DNA of 64,000 bases from Stichopus chloronotus (GCA_021234535.1 CM037842.1:23437106-23501105), one strand, 5' to 3'; numbered from the stretch's first letter, positions 42,813 through 56,650 are shown. Notes: generated from the sequence alone by a model not told the origin. Numbers and translations are program-made.

Positions 42813-43943
42813 GTAAGGCGAAGTATTAAGAATTTGCAGTTTATGTTTACTTGACATAAGTGTCAAATATCCAGGGCTAAGTAAGAGATACCTAAATCCT
42901 AAAAATAACATTAGGTCCCCTTACTAAGTTTGTGACCTAAGTTGGTACTACTATAGCATAAAACTTTACCCAGTGAGATCTTTCTTAGTTTCACTGTACA
43001 TAAGTACATGCAGTAACGTTATGGAACTTAGGGTTAATAATCATCAATAGGTGACACCAACAACACAAAACCTAACGTTGTGCCCTTATTTTGGCATCGG
43101 GGAATGAGTTTGTGCATTTCGTGGTGTAGCTTTTTCGCTTTCATGAGGGTTCAGTGTATCTGAAAAAAAAAAAAAAAGTGCAGTAGGCTAGCCTACTGTA
43201 GGCCTAGGCTATGTAACGTACGATAGACTTGCTCTAGACTTGCTCTAGTCTTGTGGAAGATGATGGTGGTTCTAATTATTTACAGGTAACAAAATAGGCC
43301 TAGGCATGGCCTACAACAATGTTAGGTAGGCCTACAGTTCAACTGTATTACTCTTGACAAAAATACATGGGAGAGTGATGTCGCTCCTACATTCAATGTT
43401 GAAATTGTTTAAAAATGGAATATATTTTGCTAGAGAATGCATTGATCTAACGCCAGTGTGGAAAACACATGTTTCACTGTAGATCTTCCGCATGACATTT
43501 GAGGAGTTGTGCCAATTTCCCTGGCATATTTTAAGATTAAGAGAGTAGAAAGCAACTTGACGTTGCATAGGCTACAATTTTGTTCTTTGCATGCCTAGCT
43601 TGTAGATTTTGTAGGCAGCAGATTGAAGACATTTAGACATTGTTCATTGCTACAATCACTGGACTTCCTGGGCCCTTGTCTGGGGTCCACATGCCAGGGT
43701 TTGTTTCTACACACCAAGTATAGCTGCGTCCAACCAGCACAGTTTCCTACAGTGATTTTTTTGCGTCTTTAGCGTGCATCTTCTTTGGCCATAAAATGAG
43801 TTCTCCACTATGGATGTAGGGGGAAGGGATCTGGACGATCAACAAATCTCTCGGAGTGTTGCTACACTTGTGTAAAGCATTCATTGATTTTGTCAAGGAT
43901 TGGTTGAACTGCAGCTGCTGTACACTTGAATGGCATACAAATA

Positions 43944-45471
43944 CAGTAAAACCCCGCTTATCCGAACCCCGTTTATCCGAAACCCCGTTTATCCGAACTG
44001 GCTGTTCGGTTTCGCAATACTGGCATTGTACACAAGCAATGTAAAATTTCAGCCTAGATTTGACAACATTTTGCCTCTCTGTTAAACTTTTTTCGATCCT
44101 TGAAGATCTTTATTGTGCAGTTAAACCAGCTATTGTTTATGTTTATCTCTACTATCAACTTGAACCACCAAACTGGAGGATCGATACATGATTCAGAAAT
44201 GCCCGGCTAATTTTCCGTGTGTTTCCTTCTTCGTTGTCGGCGTAGTATCCCAATAACGTCACTAAGTCCATACTGACAATAGCCTATTGAAGTGTACTAA
44301 ACTTAGGCTTTTCATGCAAAGCCCCATGCTAGTGTTAGCGCTGCCCACCAGTTGCCTTCTTTTCACACCTAACAATACAGTGATTGGAATTAATAGGCGT
44401 GTGGAAGAATGTCAATCACACTTAGGCCTAAATCTTGGCGCTATAGGTGAGAATAAAGTGAACTGATGGCCCCAGATGAGAAAGTTAACAAGCTTTAAAG
44501 CATGAAATTCAAAACAAAGAAATCCCTCTTCGAACATCTTTCGGCAATATCTTTGAATTCATTCATGCATTGTGGCAAGGGAACTGATAGCCCCATTAAC
44601 ACTTAACAAGCTTGTGAAAGACAGCAAGCTTCTATATCCTTGTTTAACTTTGGAAAAGCCATTTTGATAAAGTCGATCAAACTTTTCAAATCTCCTGAAT
44701 ATCCAAGTAAGGCGGTACATTAAAGCTCATTCAAACAAATAAAGTGGGCTGTACTCAAGACATATGGGCAAATTATCCCTTGCCACATTTGATTCCAATC
44801 ACTGTTTAAAAAATTAAGCCGCGCATGTTATTTTTCTACTACCGAAATTCCGGCATTTCGATAAGCCTAGCTTTCAAACAGTACCACGCAAGTAACCCCG
44901 CTCGCAGCCTTGCAATGTTGTAGCTAGCGCTCCTAAATTCGCAAGTAGCGGTACTAGCGGCTAGACTGTCAGGGGTTTTAAGTGCCATGCTTCTCACTAT
45001 ACATCTCTCTTTTCCATTTTTGCAAGCGTTTATACTGTTTGTAGAAGTAAAATTTTAAGTGCGTATTCGTTATTTTATCGCATTCTTTTGAAAATGTAGG
45101 CTACTGTTGCTTTTGGTTGAATGTTAGGATTCCGTGTGTACGCTACGTGTTATCCTAATGGCGGGCAAAGTATCGCAACTCAGACGGACATTCATTAGGC
45201 CTACCCTCATTCAATTTATCCTCCTTGGAAGTTCAATCAAAGAAAAACACACGAAACACTTTGAATTTTCAACAAGTATTTATTTCTTAATATGAAACCA
45301 AAGAAATAACACAGAGACAACGTAACAATGGTTAGTTTCACTTTATTAATAAGTGCATGTTTCACTAGGGGTAGCAAATTAACGAGAAACATGAAACCCC
45401 GTTTATCCAAACTTTTCTGTTATAGGAACAACGTCTGGTCCCGACGTGTTCGGATAAACGGGGTTTTACTG
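43944..45471. mobile_element. pogo/Tigger-like element (1.5 kb, non-autonomous)
   Basis: It begins CAGTAAAACCCCGCTTATCC and ends with the near-exact inverse GGATAAACGGGGTTTTACTG, with TA on both sides (43942-43943, 45472-45473). The CAGTAAAACCCCG terminus and TA duplication are characteristic of the pogo/Tigger branch of Tc1/mariner. Extra sub-terminal copies of CCCCGTTTATCC occur at both ends. No transposase frame is visible inside. Confidence 0.85.
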
Positions 45472-46682
45472 TATACGGTAGAGTATGAAGCATTCACAAT
45501 TTGTAGGACAAGTTTGGGGGGCTGTGATGAGAATTCATGGTTTAGTACCATGTACTGTAGCAAGTCTGGAGATTTCCAAAATCTGAAAACTTTAACAATC
45601 TTGTAATCAAAGGGTCAAATCCCAGTGGAACTACTTTAAAATTTCTGAGGATTCAAATTTGACTTGTGCAGTAAAGCTGCATACAATGGTGCTGAGGGTG
45701 TTTTTTGGGTCCCTGTTGTCGGATGTAGGTCTTGTGGGCTTCAGTTTGCGTGGTACACTGATGGGCTGCTGAGCTGGGCAGGTTCTCCACCCCTCTCAGC
45801 CTTTGGAAAAGTGGCGAAAGACTTGGAGACACACTCTCATCTGTTGGATGGGGATGTTAAATGGGGGTCCCGGGAGCAGGTTTGGGTTTCATTGGTTTGC
45901 ATTGGTGATTGTCTGGTTTCACCCCTGCCTCGATATCCTCTGGACACTCATTGAAAAGAGTAGGCAAATCTCGCTGGTGTTCATCTACGATCAACATGGT
46001 ATAGGGTTCTTGATGAGCCCATACAGTATGGGGCTTCCTGTGTAGCGGCTTCATCCAGAAGTCATAGATTGGAAGCCTGCCCTCACTTCCGGTGTCCACT
46101 TGGCAAACAAATTTTTCCAAATTCCCAGAAAAGTTTTCTTGCCAAGTTTTGTATGAACATCCCTTTGTTTCGGCGGATGACTAATTATGCATCAGCCGAA
46201 ACCTCTTACTTGACACGAGGAGATGAACAAAGAACTCTTAATGCTCTGCATCCTACTTCTCAACGATTAGGCACGAGCCTCCGTCTCCAGTGAGAGTAGC
46301 GAATTTTTATTACATACGCGATTATTGACGCCAATAATCCTCGCATATTCATCTTCACATTTTTACCCCAATTTCACTTTATATACTTCCTGGAGAACTC
46401 TTTCAACTTCCTTAGCAAAGCCACGTGGTTCGCGACAGGAAAGCGAAAAGTTCTTTGTAGCGTCACTTCAGTAATTCGTCGATTTATATATTTTACTTGT
46501 ATTTTACAATTTGGAATATCGACCAGGACCGGAATATATTGACCACGGATTTAGCCAGAGCGATTGTTTATAAACGGACTTTAGATTTGTTTTTGGTGAG
46601 TACACTTCTGATTTCCTTATTCGATCTGTATAGTTGCCCCCATACTCTCCTAAACCTGATCCTCAACTTTCAAATTCTTCAG

Positions 46683-47010
46683 GACAATAAACCTGACACA
46701 AGTGGAGGAAATTCTGAGAAGAAAAGTGGTCCAGGACTCTCAGAATTACTAAAGGAAGTTGAACGATATTTGACATCTTCCACAATCTTAGAGAAGGCAG
46801 CTGATTGGCTTAAATTCTGGTGTGATGAAAAGGAAGTCTTTGCGATGCTGTCAAAAGTACTAGCGCAAGTGTATCTTTCATGTCCTGCTTCATCGTTGCA
46901 CTCAGAAAAATCTCTTTTCAGAAGCTGGCAACATTTTTTATGAGAATTGTTCACGCCTGCTGTGTCGCACTGGAGAAAAGCTCCTTTCCCTCCATATCAT
47001 ACCCTTCTAA
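46683..47010 (+). pseudogene. Frameshifted hAT transposase C-terminal end
   Basis: After an acceptor-like TTCTTCAG the frame reads LSELLKEVERYLTSS, WLKFWCDE and LSCPASSLHSEKSLF, the hAT dimerisation region (compare the family pattern of YL, W, and PASS..SER.FS.AG). A frameshift near 46917 moves SEAGNIFYEN into another frame, which ends in TAA at 47008-47010. The upstream parts of the transposase are absent, so it is a dead fragment. Confidence 0.8.
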
Positions 47011-47202
47011 GATTCATGAAAGAATGACTTTGAACAAAGGGTGTTTTCCTATGTGAAACCATTTTGTTGTTTTCCTATGTGAAAGTTTTAAAAAGTTGAA
47101 GAAAAGTCTAAACTCAAAGTGTACTGTACATATGTTTCTATGTTTGCATATTCATTCCCAGTGTTTTTCCCAGGAACCAGCATTCTGCAATAAAAAAGCT
47201 TG

Positions 47203-47453
47203 AAGGCTGTATTGCATCACCCTAAGCTATATTTTTACCTCCCTGAAAGGAAAATTCTCAACTGGTTCTAAGTTACAGTACTCTTAGATTGCCAGCAAAT
47301 TTGAAAGATGCAGAGCAGCTCGTATTAAACAGTGTACACAGGGATCCATTGTTTTGATTACACATGTGGAGGAATGTAAGACAGGCTGAGGGAAGGACTA
47401 GAGGTAGGTGGTTGGGAGAATTGGAACTGCCTGAGGTGATGCATTACAGCCTT
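47203..47453. mobile_element. MITE family M3, copy 1 (251 bp)
   Basis: The ends AAGGCTGTATTGCATCACC and GGTGATGCATTACAGCCTT are inverse with one mismatch. The interior (CTCAACTGGTTCTAAGTTAC, GGGATCCATTGTTTTGAT) recurs at 56405-56650 and, inverted, at 59380-59520. Confidence 0.82.
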
Positions 47454-47469
47454 TAAGTCTGTAATTAAA

Positions 47470-49190
47470 ATACTGTTGGTGTTCCTTCCAGAGTAATAAT
47501 AAATAGAGAAGAGTTGCACTTGTTTTTAGTTTGATTTTAAGCTGTTTAAGGATTTTATATGCTACAAGATGCATACATACACTGTTTGTGATGAGTTATT
47601 ACACTGAAGGTTATGGTAGCAGTTCAATACAAAACATTAAGCATGTTTGTTTCATGCCCAGTAATATCATCTGTACAGTACCTATCATGATAAGATCTGA
47701 AAAAGTTAAAAAACTTAAACGTTTAAAAACTAAAAACTCTGAAGCTCATACATAAGTTCATAAATAAGTACAGTACTTTGAATAAGTTTGTGCCATTTGC
47801 AGTGTACAGTAAAGCTTAAAGTGATTGCGTGTGTACTGAAAAACCAAAAAGATAAGATTATGTTTGATCTTAACTTCTTTATTTTTAAATGTACACGCGA
47901 GGTTGTTCATGAACGGACTCTGTCTTTCAATGAAGGAAAATGACAGTAACTACTTCGAAAAGCAACGGGATTGGCATAAAAACAGTAAAAAACAGAAATC
48001 ATATTTGAAAATTAACGGCTCTGACTATAACCGCCTACATAATGAATATCCAACAGTACAGGTCTCACTGGAGTATCAAAAACATACTACTTAAGTCGTC
48101 GTTCCTTGGTAGGTATCGGGAATTGTGGTATTTGGTGAAAGGAAACACAATTTACAAATAACCTACGAACTGAACACAACCTTGCCCGCGGCGTCAGTGA
48201 TCCTGAGTTGTAAGTGAATTTTCAATACTAGTGTACTTCCCATTGGCTTGCTCAAATAAGCACACCGTTGATTTGAATGAAAACTGTCAACCACTACATT
48301 ATCGTATTGTACACTTTTGGTCGTTATGTTAGAAGAATTTGAAATCATATGTCAAAATTAACCAGCTGAAACCTATTTATTTTCCCAGATTGTCTGAATG
48401 GTGTCATTAAAAGCCTTACCAAGATTTTGGAGATGAAATTTCAATGTTTTTACTTTTTGCCTTCGCAGGCAATCACTTTAATGAGGATGTTTATTGATGG
48501 GCCAAAATTTTGGAAATTGAGCAATTTTTTTAAGTTGCATGCAGTACATACAGTAACTTCTTATGTTGTTTGCAGCTTAAAGTGTGAAAAAAATTGTGCA
48601 ATGAAGTGTGAAAGCTATTTGTCACAGCACCGCTTATATTTCAGTTCATTTTCTTTTTATTCAAACGTACTCTTGACAATGTGGACAGAAGAGGAAGAAA
48701 AAAAGAGCTATATACTGTATGTGACACTAAGGTAGTTTACAAAAGACCACATGCAGGCTACATGTAGGCATTTGAGCTTCATGTGTGCACCAGGGGCGTC
48801 AATCCAAATTGAAATGTGGGGGAGGGACATGTTTGACTTACTGACAGGTTTGACTGATTCAAGCTGACCTGACATGGATCTACACACCACACTTTTTGAT
48901 GGCTTTCAGTTTATTGGACAAGTCCAATAGGCTTTCCCCTGGGGTTGGAGGCCTGAATGCATGTGTGGTAATGAGAAGTGTCTCATGGTGAGTATTTCAA
49001 AACCCTCTGAGAAAAAAACATTCTATTGGTAAGGTAGATGATGAACTTGAGTGAAATGTAAACAAAAATTACTATATCACCACTAGGGTCTAATGATCAG
49101 TTATATATTTTGCCTATATGTCATCGATATGACATATGAAGCACCTATCCAGGGTTTTCTGCAAGTTTGGAGACTTGGACTGAGGACAAA
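47470..49190. other. Unassigned sequence
   Basis: No supported gene is visible. Short frames at 47864-48094 and 48427-48735 lack domains and splice context. A GGGGCGTCAATCC motif near 48793 may be a decayed MITE end. Confidence 0.4.
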
Positions 49191-49194
49191 AGCC

Positions 49195-49375
49195 TCTTGG
49201 GCACACTGTGTACAGGGCTAAGCGAAGCACCACCATCAATTGGTGGGGGAGCGTACCTGGAAAGTTTGGGCTTCACAAAACCCCCCAGATGGTTGGAAAC
49301 GGTGCTTCCAGGGTGTCCTCGGCTTTGTGTACCCAGCCTTGAAAAAGGGCTCTCATGTCTGTAATCTCTCAATTA
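49195..49375 (+). repeat. hAT MITE family interior fragment
   Basis: The CACCACCATCAATTGGTGG, AAAACCCCCCAGATGG and CTGTAATCTCTCAATTA segments parallel the interior of the MITE copies at 696-1282 and 40614-41277. Termini are not recognised. Confidence 0.6.
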
Positions 49376-50099
49376 ATTTCTATGGAAGAATGGTAATAAT
49401 TTGAGTTGCTCTGATCTAGAATATTTATGCTATCATTATTTTCTGATAAGTTAATTTAACAATTTTTACTTTCTAACGATAACATATTATATTCTTTTCA
49501 GAAAGTTTCACCTAGCAAGTAACCTTTGACAACCCTGGTGCAATACATTGCATCAACTGCCGTCATTTTTTTCCCCGAGAAATTATGGTTCTAGTACAGA
49601 CATTCCAACAATGACTGTTGTGTATTTTGGTACAACTGTCGATGATTGCATGGCAAAGTAAAACTCATTCTTGTATGGGTAACTTTTGAAAAATGAGAGC
49701 CACATTGAAAAGGAAAAAGATGTCATACAACAGGATTGTCATAGATGGGGGAAGTATGAGAAGAGTGAAGGTTGGTCTAGATCTGTGAGAGGGTTGGAAG
49801 AAAAGAGGTGTCCCACTCTCTTTTGAGAAATTTTTCACTACAAGGTAAACTTAGATGCAATCTAGAGCAATTCTTATGAAATTATAAATTGTGATAGATT
49901 GGGATACAAAAAGTTCTGACTGGTATGTCAGACTTTCTGACTATCCTCAGTCCTAGCCTGAAATATGAGATATTCACATGGAATTTCAGGTTTGTTGAGA
50001 AATCTTGTTAGTTACTAGGGAACCTCACAATCTGGTGCAACTTGTGGCTAGCCTTTTACGTCATAAAATGTGCTAGACTGAGATATGAAAAATTCTACC

Positions 50100-50480
50100 A
50101 GGTATTTTAGATTTTCCAATTTTTGATTCCTTTTGGCAGGCAAGGAATCTATGCGATGGTGATGTTGTGTATGTGTGTGTGTGTGTACAGTATGTATGTG
50201 CGTGTGTGCCGCCTGCTTGTAAAGTTGATATCTCTGAGTGATCTCATACTTGGCATGTAGATGGCCCTTATTGAGTAAATGATCCCTATTGTTTTTGGTG
50301 GAGGTCAAAGGTCATTTGGGGTCACCAGAGGTCAAAAGGTAAATACCTTGAAAATTGCTTGTAAACATGGTATCTCCAGAATGATAAATGTGAGAGATCT
50401 CATAGTTAGCATGTGGATTGCCCATATCAAGTGGATGATCCCTTTTCTTTTGGCAGAGGTGAAAGGTCATTTGAGGTCAT
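50100..50480 (+). repeat. AGGTCA-rich repeat block, fragment 1
   Basis: A (TG)n tract near 50165-50210 is followed by units with AGGTCAAAGGTCA (perfect at 50302-50314) and GGGGTCACCAGAGGTCA. The same order is found in the blocks at 51298-52030 and 57378-58165. Confidence 0.75.
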
Positions 50481-51297
50481 GAGAGGTAAAATGTGAAAAA
50501 CTTGAATATTGAATATTAAAAGAACGGTCCTTCCAGTGAATTTTATACTTGTAATGTAGAATCCTCTTGTTGATTTGATGGTTCCTACTCATTTTTGTAG
50601 AGATGAAAGTTAGTTTGGGGTTATTTGACATCAAATTGCTAAAAATGAAAGTAGGCAATATTGGCATAATTAAAGATCGCTTGGCCTACAGTTCTTTATT
50701 GGGTGGCCTACAGTTCTTTATAGGTTGGCCTACAGTTTTTAATAGTGGGCCAAATAGTTTTGGCAGTACCATTTTATCATTTGGCTTGCTCGTCCGCCCA
50801 GAAAACCACATGACTCATAAAGTACTGTAATATATAAGTTTTAGTTAAATATCTGGCCAACTATGTGATATATACTGAGGCCAATTTAGCAGCAAGTAAG
50901 TGCAATTAATTTAAAGCACAAGTTAACAGTAATCCTCCTGCATATTTTACAATGACGTTTTACTTACCTTTAGTATTAAAAAGAAAGTGCTATGAACGTT
51001 AAATGTCATACAATTCTCAGAATGCTAGATCCTCATTTCTAGAAGGCATCAATGATATAGTACATTTTGGCCTGGGTTTTAGATTTTTTGAGCTGCAGAC
51101 CTGATCCTTATGTCAACAAAACCTCAGTATGTGTAGTTACAGTACCTCTTCATCCATTCACAAATGGTTATTGTTGTTGGTTAGAACTGAAAAGGGATGC
51201 TTCCATTAACCTAATACATATTTCGAATAAAAAAGGTGTTTTATGCAAATTTATAGGGATACTGTAGGCTTCAAGGGAACAATTATTTCATTTAGTT

Positions 51298-52030
51298 TCT
51301 GATTCCTTGCCGAAGGCCGGCACGGTATATGTGAGATTGTGATTTTGGTTTGGTGTGGGGATGTATGAGTGTGTGCGAGTGTATGTATGTGGGTTCGTGT
51401 GCATGTGCATAACAGCAATCTTGATAGCACTGTAGTTTTTGAAGGGAAGGCATGAGATAGGTGAAAGTTGATGTATGGGTAGAACATATAAAGGTCTTGG
51501 CTGGTAATGTTTTCGTGTGGGTCAAAGATCATATGAGGTCATTAGTGCCAATATACAGACAAAGTATGTTTTCAATATCTCAAGAACTACATGTTATATG
51601 AATATCAAACTTTGAGGGTGTGTACTCCCTTTCAATTAAATAACATTATGATGATTTTTTGGAGGTCAAAGGTCACACAGAGTGGGGTCATCAGAGGACA
51701 TAATGTATAAAGCTTGTGTATGTTCTTTAACATTGTAACTTTTGTAGGAAACGTGAAAGACAGATCGAAGTTGATGTGTGGGGAGGATATATAAAAAATC
51801 TCACTTTGACTTGTTTTTGGTGAAGGTCAAAGGTCATCTGAGGTGACCAGTAGACAGCAATACACAACCAATTTTAACAGTATCTCAGGAACATGTTGCA
51901 TAAATTTTAAACTTGGAGGGTGTGTACTACCTTCTAAGTAAGTAAGGTTATTAAGGTTTTTGAGATCAAGGGTCATATGGGGTTATCAGAGTTCGTGCAG
52001 TGAAAAGCTTGTAAACACACTATTTATAAA
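51298..52030 (+). repeat. AGGTCA-rich repeat block, fragment 2
   Basis: It starts ATTCCTTGCCGAAGGCCGGC, then a TG-rich tract, then tandem units with perfect AGGTCAAAGGTCA at 51663-51675 and 51824-51836. Units are about 160-180 bp and imperfect. Confidence 0.75.
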
Positions 52031-52039
52031 GACGGAAGT

Positions 52040-55000
52040 AACCCTGCACTTTACAGGTGATGTTAAATTGTAGTTTATTTGGGTCTCTAGGAGGTGCATA
52101 ATGTTAGCTCACAGCTGGTTCTTTGACTTTTCTTGACTAGTGGGAATAGTTGGTGTAACCAACAGGCAAGGATCAGCAATAAAATGTTTCATAAAATTCA
52201 GTTGGTAGTTTTGGTCTTATGAGTTTGATTTTTGTGACGTTTAACAGAATGCACTTCAGAAAGCAGTGCATATCTTCATCTTCCTTTTATTGTTATAAAT
52301 CTATTACTATTTACTGAGCTATTGTGATAGTTATAAGTACAAACTTCCCTAAAGACAAACAAATTTTGTTTTTTTGTGCTTTAGTTACATACAATCCCTC
52401 CCACACAGAGAGAATTTTTCTAGCTGATAAGTGACCACTGACCTCTGAGGTCATGGAGACAGGTATCATCAATCCCAGAGAGATCTTTATCCAAACCTTG
52501 ACACTGTGGAATATGTCAGCACATTCAGAGAGAAGGGATTTGTTATGTCAATTTGGATTACCTATGAGGGATTATTTACCTGTGAGATATGATCAGATAG
52601 TAGTTATGTTTTGTGTATTTCCATCAAGGGACAGTGTTAGTGGCATCCTGTAGTGGACTAACTTAGAAGATATAACTTAAACAGCTATATCATCTATGTC
52701 ATTTGTTGGCTACAGAATTCATGGCAATCAGTTACAACCCCGGGAAGGATATTTTAGGAAAAATCCTGTGAGTAATGTGAAATTTCAGTTTCAGACTTTT
52801 ACACTAGAACTAGAAAAAAAAGGTTGATATTGTTAAACCTGTCTTACTGGAGTCACCACTTTTCAAGTAGTTGTTATGATTCAGTTATTCCACATCCCAT
52901 GGTATACATTACATACAGGAAAGACCAGTACTTGAATTGAGATGGAGGTCTCACTGTAAAGTTTTCTGTCGCGTAGTATCTTAGGAGGGCATTTGGACAT
53001 GTATTCAAGTATAATAAAGGCAAGGAATCACTATGCCTCTTGACTTTCTGGTTCATATATTATCTCAATAAAATACTAAAAGGTCTCCAGTTTGTAAACC
53101 TGAAGTGAATATTAGTTGTCTCTGATTTTCTTCCCAATTACAAATTGGGATGATGAAATCAAATTATGTGCCTTTAAAAGTTTTATCAGGACTCGACATG
53201 TAAATATAAGCGTCAAATCTTAAAAAAGGGCACTGAAAGCGTAAAACTTCCTTTTCACAATGAACAGTACTGATGGTAGATATTACCTCATGGACAAACC
53301 ATCAGACATGCATGGTGACAAAATTTTACAAATAAAATTTTACAAATGTTGTGTTTCTTGGAGTGAAAATTCGGAAAGTGGAGTAAAAAAGTTGTATCTG
53401 AATTTGGTTGTCTTTGAAGGAGAAAAATAGTGGCTCAGTGTAACTGATTTAAACTCAACAGTCAGGATTGGAGGGAATGGCACAAATGGGAAATAAAAAG
53501 ATATTACTGCTGTTGGTTCGACGTATTTTTCACTGTGGGCATCTTCTCCCCATGGTTAATGTGCCATCAGTTATTCTGAGCCCTTCACGATAAAGTCATA
53601 CTTCTGATGTATACACATATCATTTCAGATTGTTTGGTTAGTACAGCTACAGGAATCAACAGCCTATCTCTCCTATTCCAAACTACGTAGAGATAGCTCT
53701 ATACACTACATCACATATGTTACTGTATATCTACGCAGTCCACATCACTTCGTACAACGTGTAACTACTGATGCAACATTGGTTGCATGCAATAAACACC
53801 AACAGGTGTTATAACACTTGCAGGGCCAGTGTGGAGCAGGTGTTTGGTAATGAGAGGGAAACAGCTCAGATTTTTCTGACTCAGTAAATAAATCAATGTT
53901 AGTTTCTAAAGGAACTCTATTAAATAATGACAGTATTTTCAATTGTGTGCCACAGTACAGCTGTTGATGCACAATGTATAGGCCTATATATGTATAAGTG
54001 ATGTTTGGTGTACTATAAATTAGTACAATGCTCTGTATTGTATGTGGATGTACATTCTATATGGATGTGTACAGTACATGATGCCTATTGATGTACAATG
54101 TATTTGGATGTGACATATACCTAAGTACGTGTGTACATGATTTGTTTACAAACACTACTGTAGTCCCAAATTTTCTGAATGTTTGGAACATGTACAGTAT
54201 CTCTTTTCTAAAATTTCTCCATTGGTTTCAGGGATGGTTTAGTAAAATCTTTTTATCCATCATGTTATCTTCACATTACTGTAGTTTAGGCCTATAGCAT
54301 GTTTAACGTGATTCAAATAGTCTTTAGAATAGGTTACAGTAGTTCAAGCCACTGTGTGTACCTATCAAAGTGATTTTTTTTTTCAGTAAGCATGACGTCT
54401 AAAAGCTTACAATAGACTTACACAGACTATATATTTTGAATAAGTAAAACATTTAGACAGTACAGCACATGTATGTGCAACTGCAGTACTTTACAGTGAC
54501 ATAAGTCTCTCAATGTATCAAATAGATGCTATAGTACGTGTACAGTACTGTGTCTTACAATATTAAGTTTCAAGTGGCAACTGACAGTGATTGTGTCAGT
54601 GTATACTGCATGGAACTACCGTATTTATACTACTGCATCTATCACTTTTTACTATCCATGTGATTTTATATTTTTCCCAGAATGTTTATAATGTTACCTA
54701 ATTAATGCAAACACTCTAAATTTTACATTTTTTTTCAAATTTGTCTTTTCATGTGCAACCAAACAATACACACAGCAAGACAATCTACACTTAGATAATT
54801 ACTACTGTATGCACTCAGAATTTTGTTCTCCAGAAAACGAAGGTACTGTTAATGAAACAGAGCAAACAAAGAATTTATGAGCTCAACAGCCACAGTTCTT
54901 GAGAAGAGATCTAGTGCCAAATTTTGTTTTTAAGGCTAAGTACAAAACATTTTTACTTAACATGAGAATCTAGACCACAGCTTTATTGACATTGAAATAT

Positions 55001-55330
55001 ATACTTTCAGTACTGTATTATAGAGTTATGTTCATGTGAACCATAACATTGTTCAAACCAGGAAAATATAATGAGAAACGGGGGAGAAATAATAGCCAGT
55101 CAACTCTTACATGTAGGTACATTACTATAACTGGCAGACCATTAAGTGAATTGTGTCTACTAAATTCACTTGAAAACCTGGCCTTTTATATCTGATTAAT
55201 AAACATATTTAAGTCATGCATGTTTTTTTCATGAATTACACAGTACTGTATCTATAAGTACAGTACTAAGCCACATTGTTGTATTATACTCTCATGAATG
55301 GTTAACCTCCCTGATACTGTATGCTTGGTT
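52040..55330. other. Long non-coding stretch upstream of gene C exon
   Basis: No supported exon is visible. The region is notable for dense TACAGTA/TACTGTA motifs, especially from 53.7 to 55.3 kb. A fragment near 53019-53060 (GGCAAGGAATCACTATGCCT) resembles 59200-59240. Confidence 0.45.
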
Positions 55331-55334
55331 TCAG

Positions 55335-56010
55335 GTGCAGGTGTTAGCAAGACCCAACCAACCAGATGAATCTGAAAGTGGACCAGCAGGTGATGCAGTC
55401 CCTACTACAGACCCAACAAAGGACACCAATAAAGGGTCATCAGTAATGGTAGAAATCCCAGCAAAGGAGATAAAAACTCCAGACTTAGAGGCACCTGGGG
55501 AGGTACCAGACTTGGTACGATCAGTGTCCCTTCAAACCCCGCCGGGTTTGTACTCTCCCCCTTTTTATGTTCCGTTGTCCTATGCTTGTCTCCCGAGGGA
55601 CGTCATCGTTCTAGAAGTATTGATCGACACAGATCTTGTCAAAAAGCTGAGGATCTTTTCCAAGACTAAATTTTGTCGATTGGCAGACAGTCGATTGGTC
55701 TATGAGCATCTGGACTTACCTGAGTTGGTAACGTACAGGCCTGATGCTCTGAATCGACATAGTGTAAACATTTACAATGCAGTGATATCAGTGTGGATAG
55801 TTCGACAGGGTGATTTCCACTCCAGACGGACGTTCAGAGAAATTAAAAGGTTTTCCCTTGTTGCCCAGGATTATCCGCTAGAGTTCAAACATCCATTTGC
55901 CAGGCCGAGGAGGAGAGATGTACAGATCTCTAGGACATGTCTGAGTTGGGAGGCAGAGATGCTCCTCTTGGTTGATGTAGAACCATTATTGCAGTGTGTC
56001 CATGATGGTG
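55335..56010 (+). CDS. Gene C, internal exon (unrecognised protein)
   Basis: The acceptor GCTTGGTTTCAG starts a 676-nt exon open throughout, ending at GATGGTG|GTAAGG (phase 0 to 1). The first 65 residues are Pro, Asp, Glu and Thr rich and probably disordered. The rest has more order-like composition, with DVIVLEVLIDTDLVKKL and a basic FARPRRRDVQISR stretch. I recognise no domain. The length of the frame, the splice sites and the contrast with flanking sequence support a real exon. Reading past the donor meets a stop at 56031-56033. Confidence 0.65.
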
Positions 56011-56404
56011 GTAAGGAGTCAAAATGTAGCTAGAGACAGTTTCCTATTTGGTTTCTACCATTGCTCCCATATAGGCACTCTTGTATTGTAGTCTTTTGGC
56101 AAGTTAGTGCTGAATGAAATTGAAGGACTAAATTAAGCCCTTTCCATGTATCTTTACTATGCAGGTCTGTTGGTAGACAAACTTAATGAAGTTAGGAGGA
56201 TGGTTTTCAAATTTGATAGTTTATGTAAATAATTTATTTTGTTGGACATGAACTAGACCACTGTTTAGTAGATGGTGCTGTAGATAATAGAGTACCAATT
56301 TTCAACATCTTTAGTGAAGCTGTTGACTTTTCTGACTAGTACTGTGCCATGAATGTAGCCATACCGTACTATACACTTTTGTAGACCTACTAATTTTCAC
56401 AGTA

Positions 56405-56650
56405 TTAACTCATCAACCTAAGCTATATTTTGGCTTCCAGAAATATAAAATTCTCAACTGGTTCTAAGTTACAGCACTCTTTGATTGACAGCAAGTTTGA
56501 AAGATGCAGAGTAGCTCATATAACACAGAGTACACAGGGATCCATTGTTTTGATGACACATGTGAAGGAACTGTAGACAAGCTAAACATAAGCAGTCGGG
56601 AGAATTGAAACTGTCTTGGGTGATGAGTTTTTGTCTTTAAGTGATAATGT
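56405..56650. mobile_element. MITE family M3, copy 2
   Basis: Same orientation as 47203-47453, sharing CTCAACTGGTTCTAAGTTAC and CACAGGGATCCATTGTTTTG. It ends near GGTGATGAGTTTTTGTCTTTAA. It lies in the intron after the gene C exon. Confidence 0.78.
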
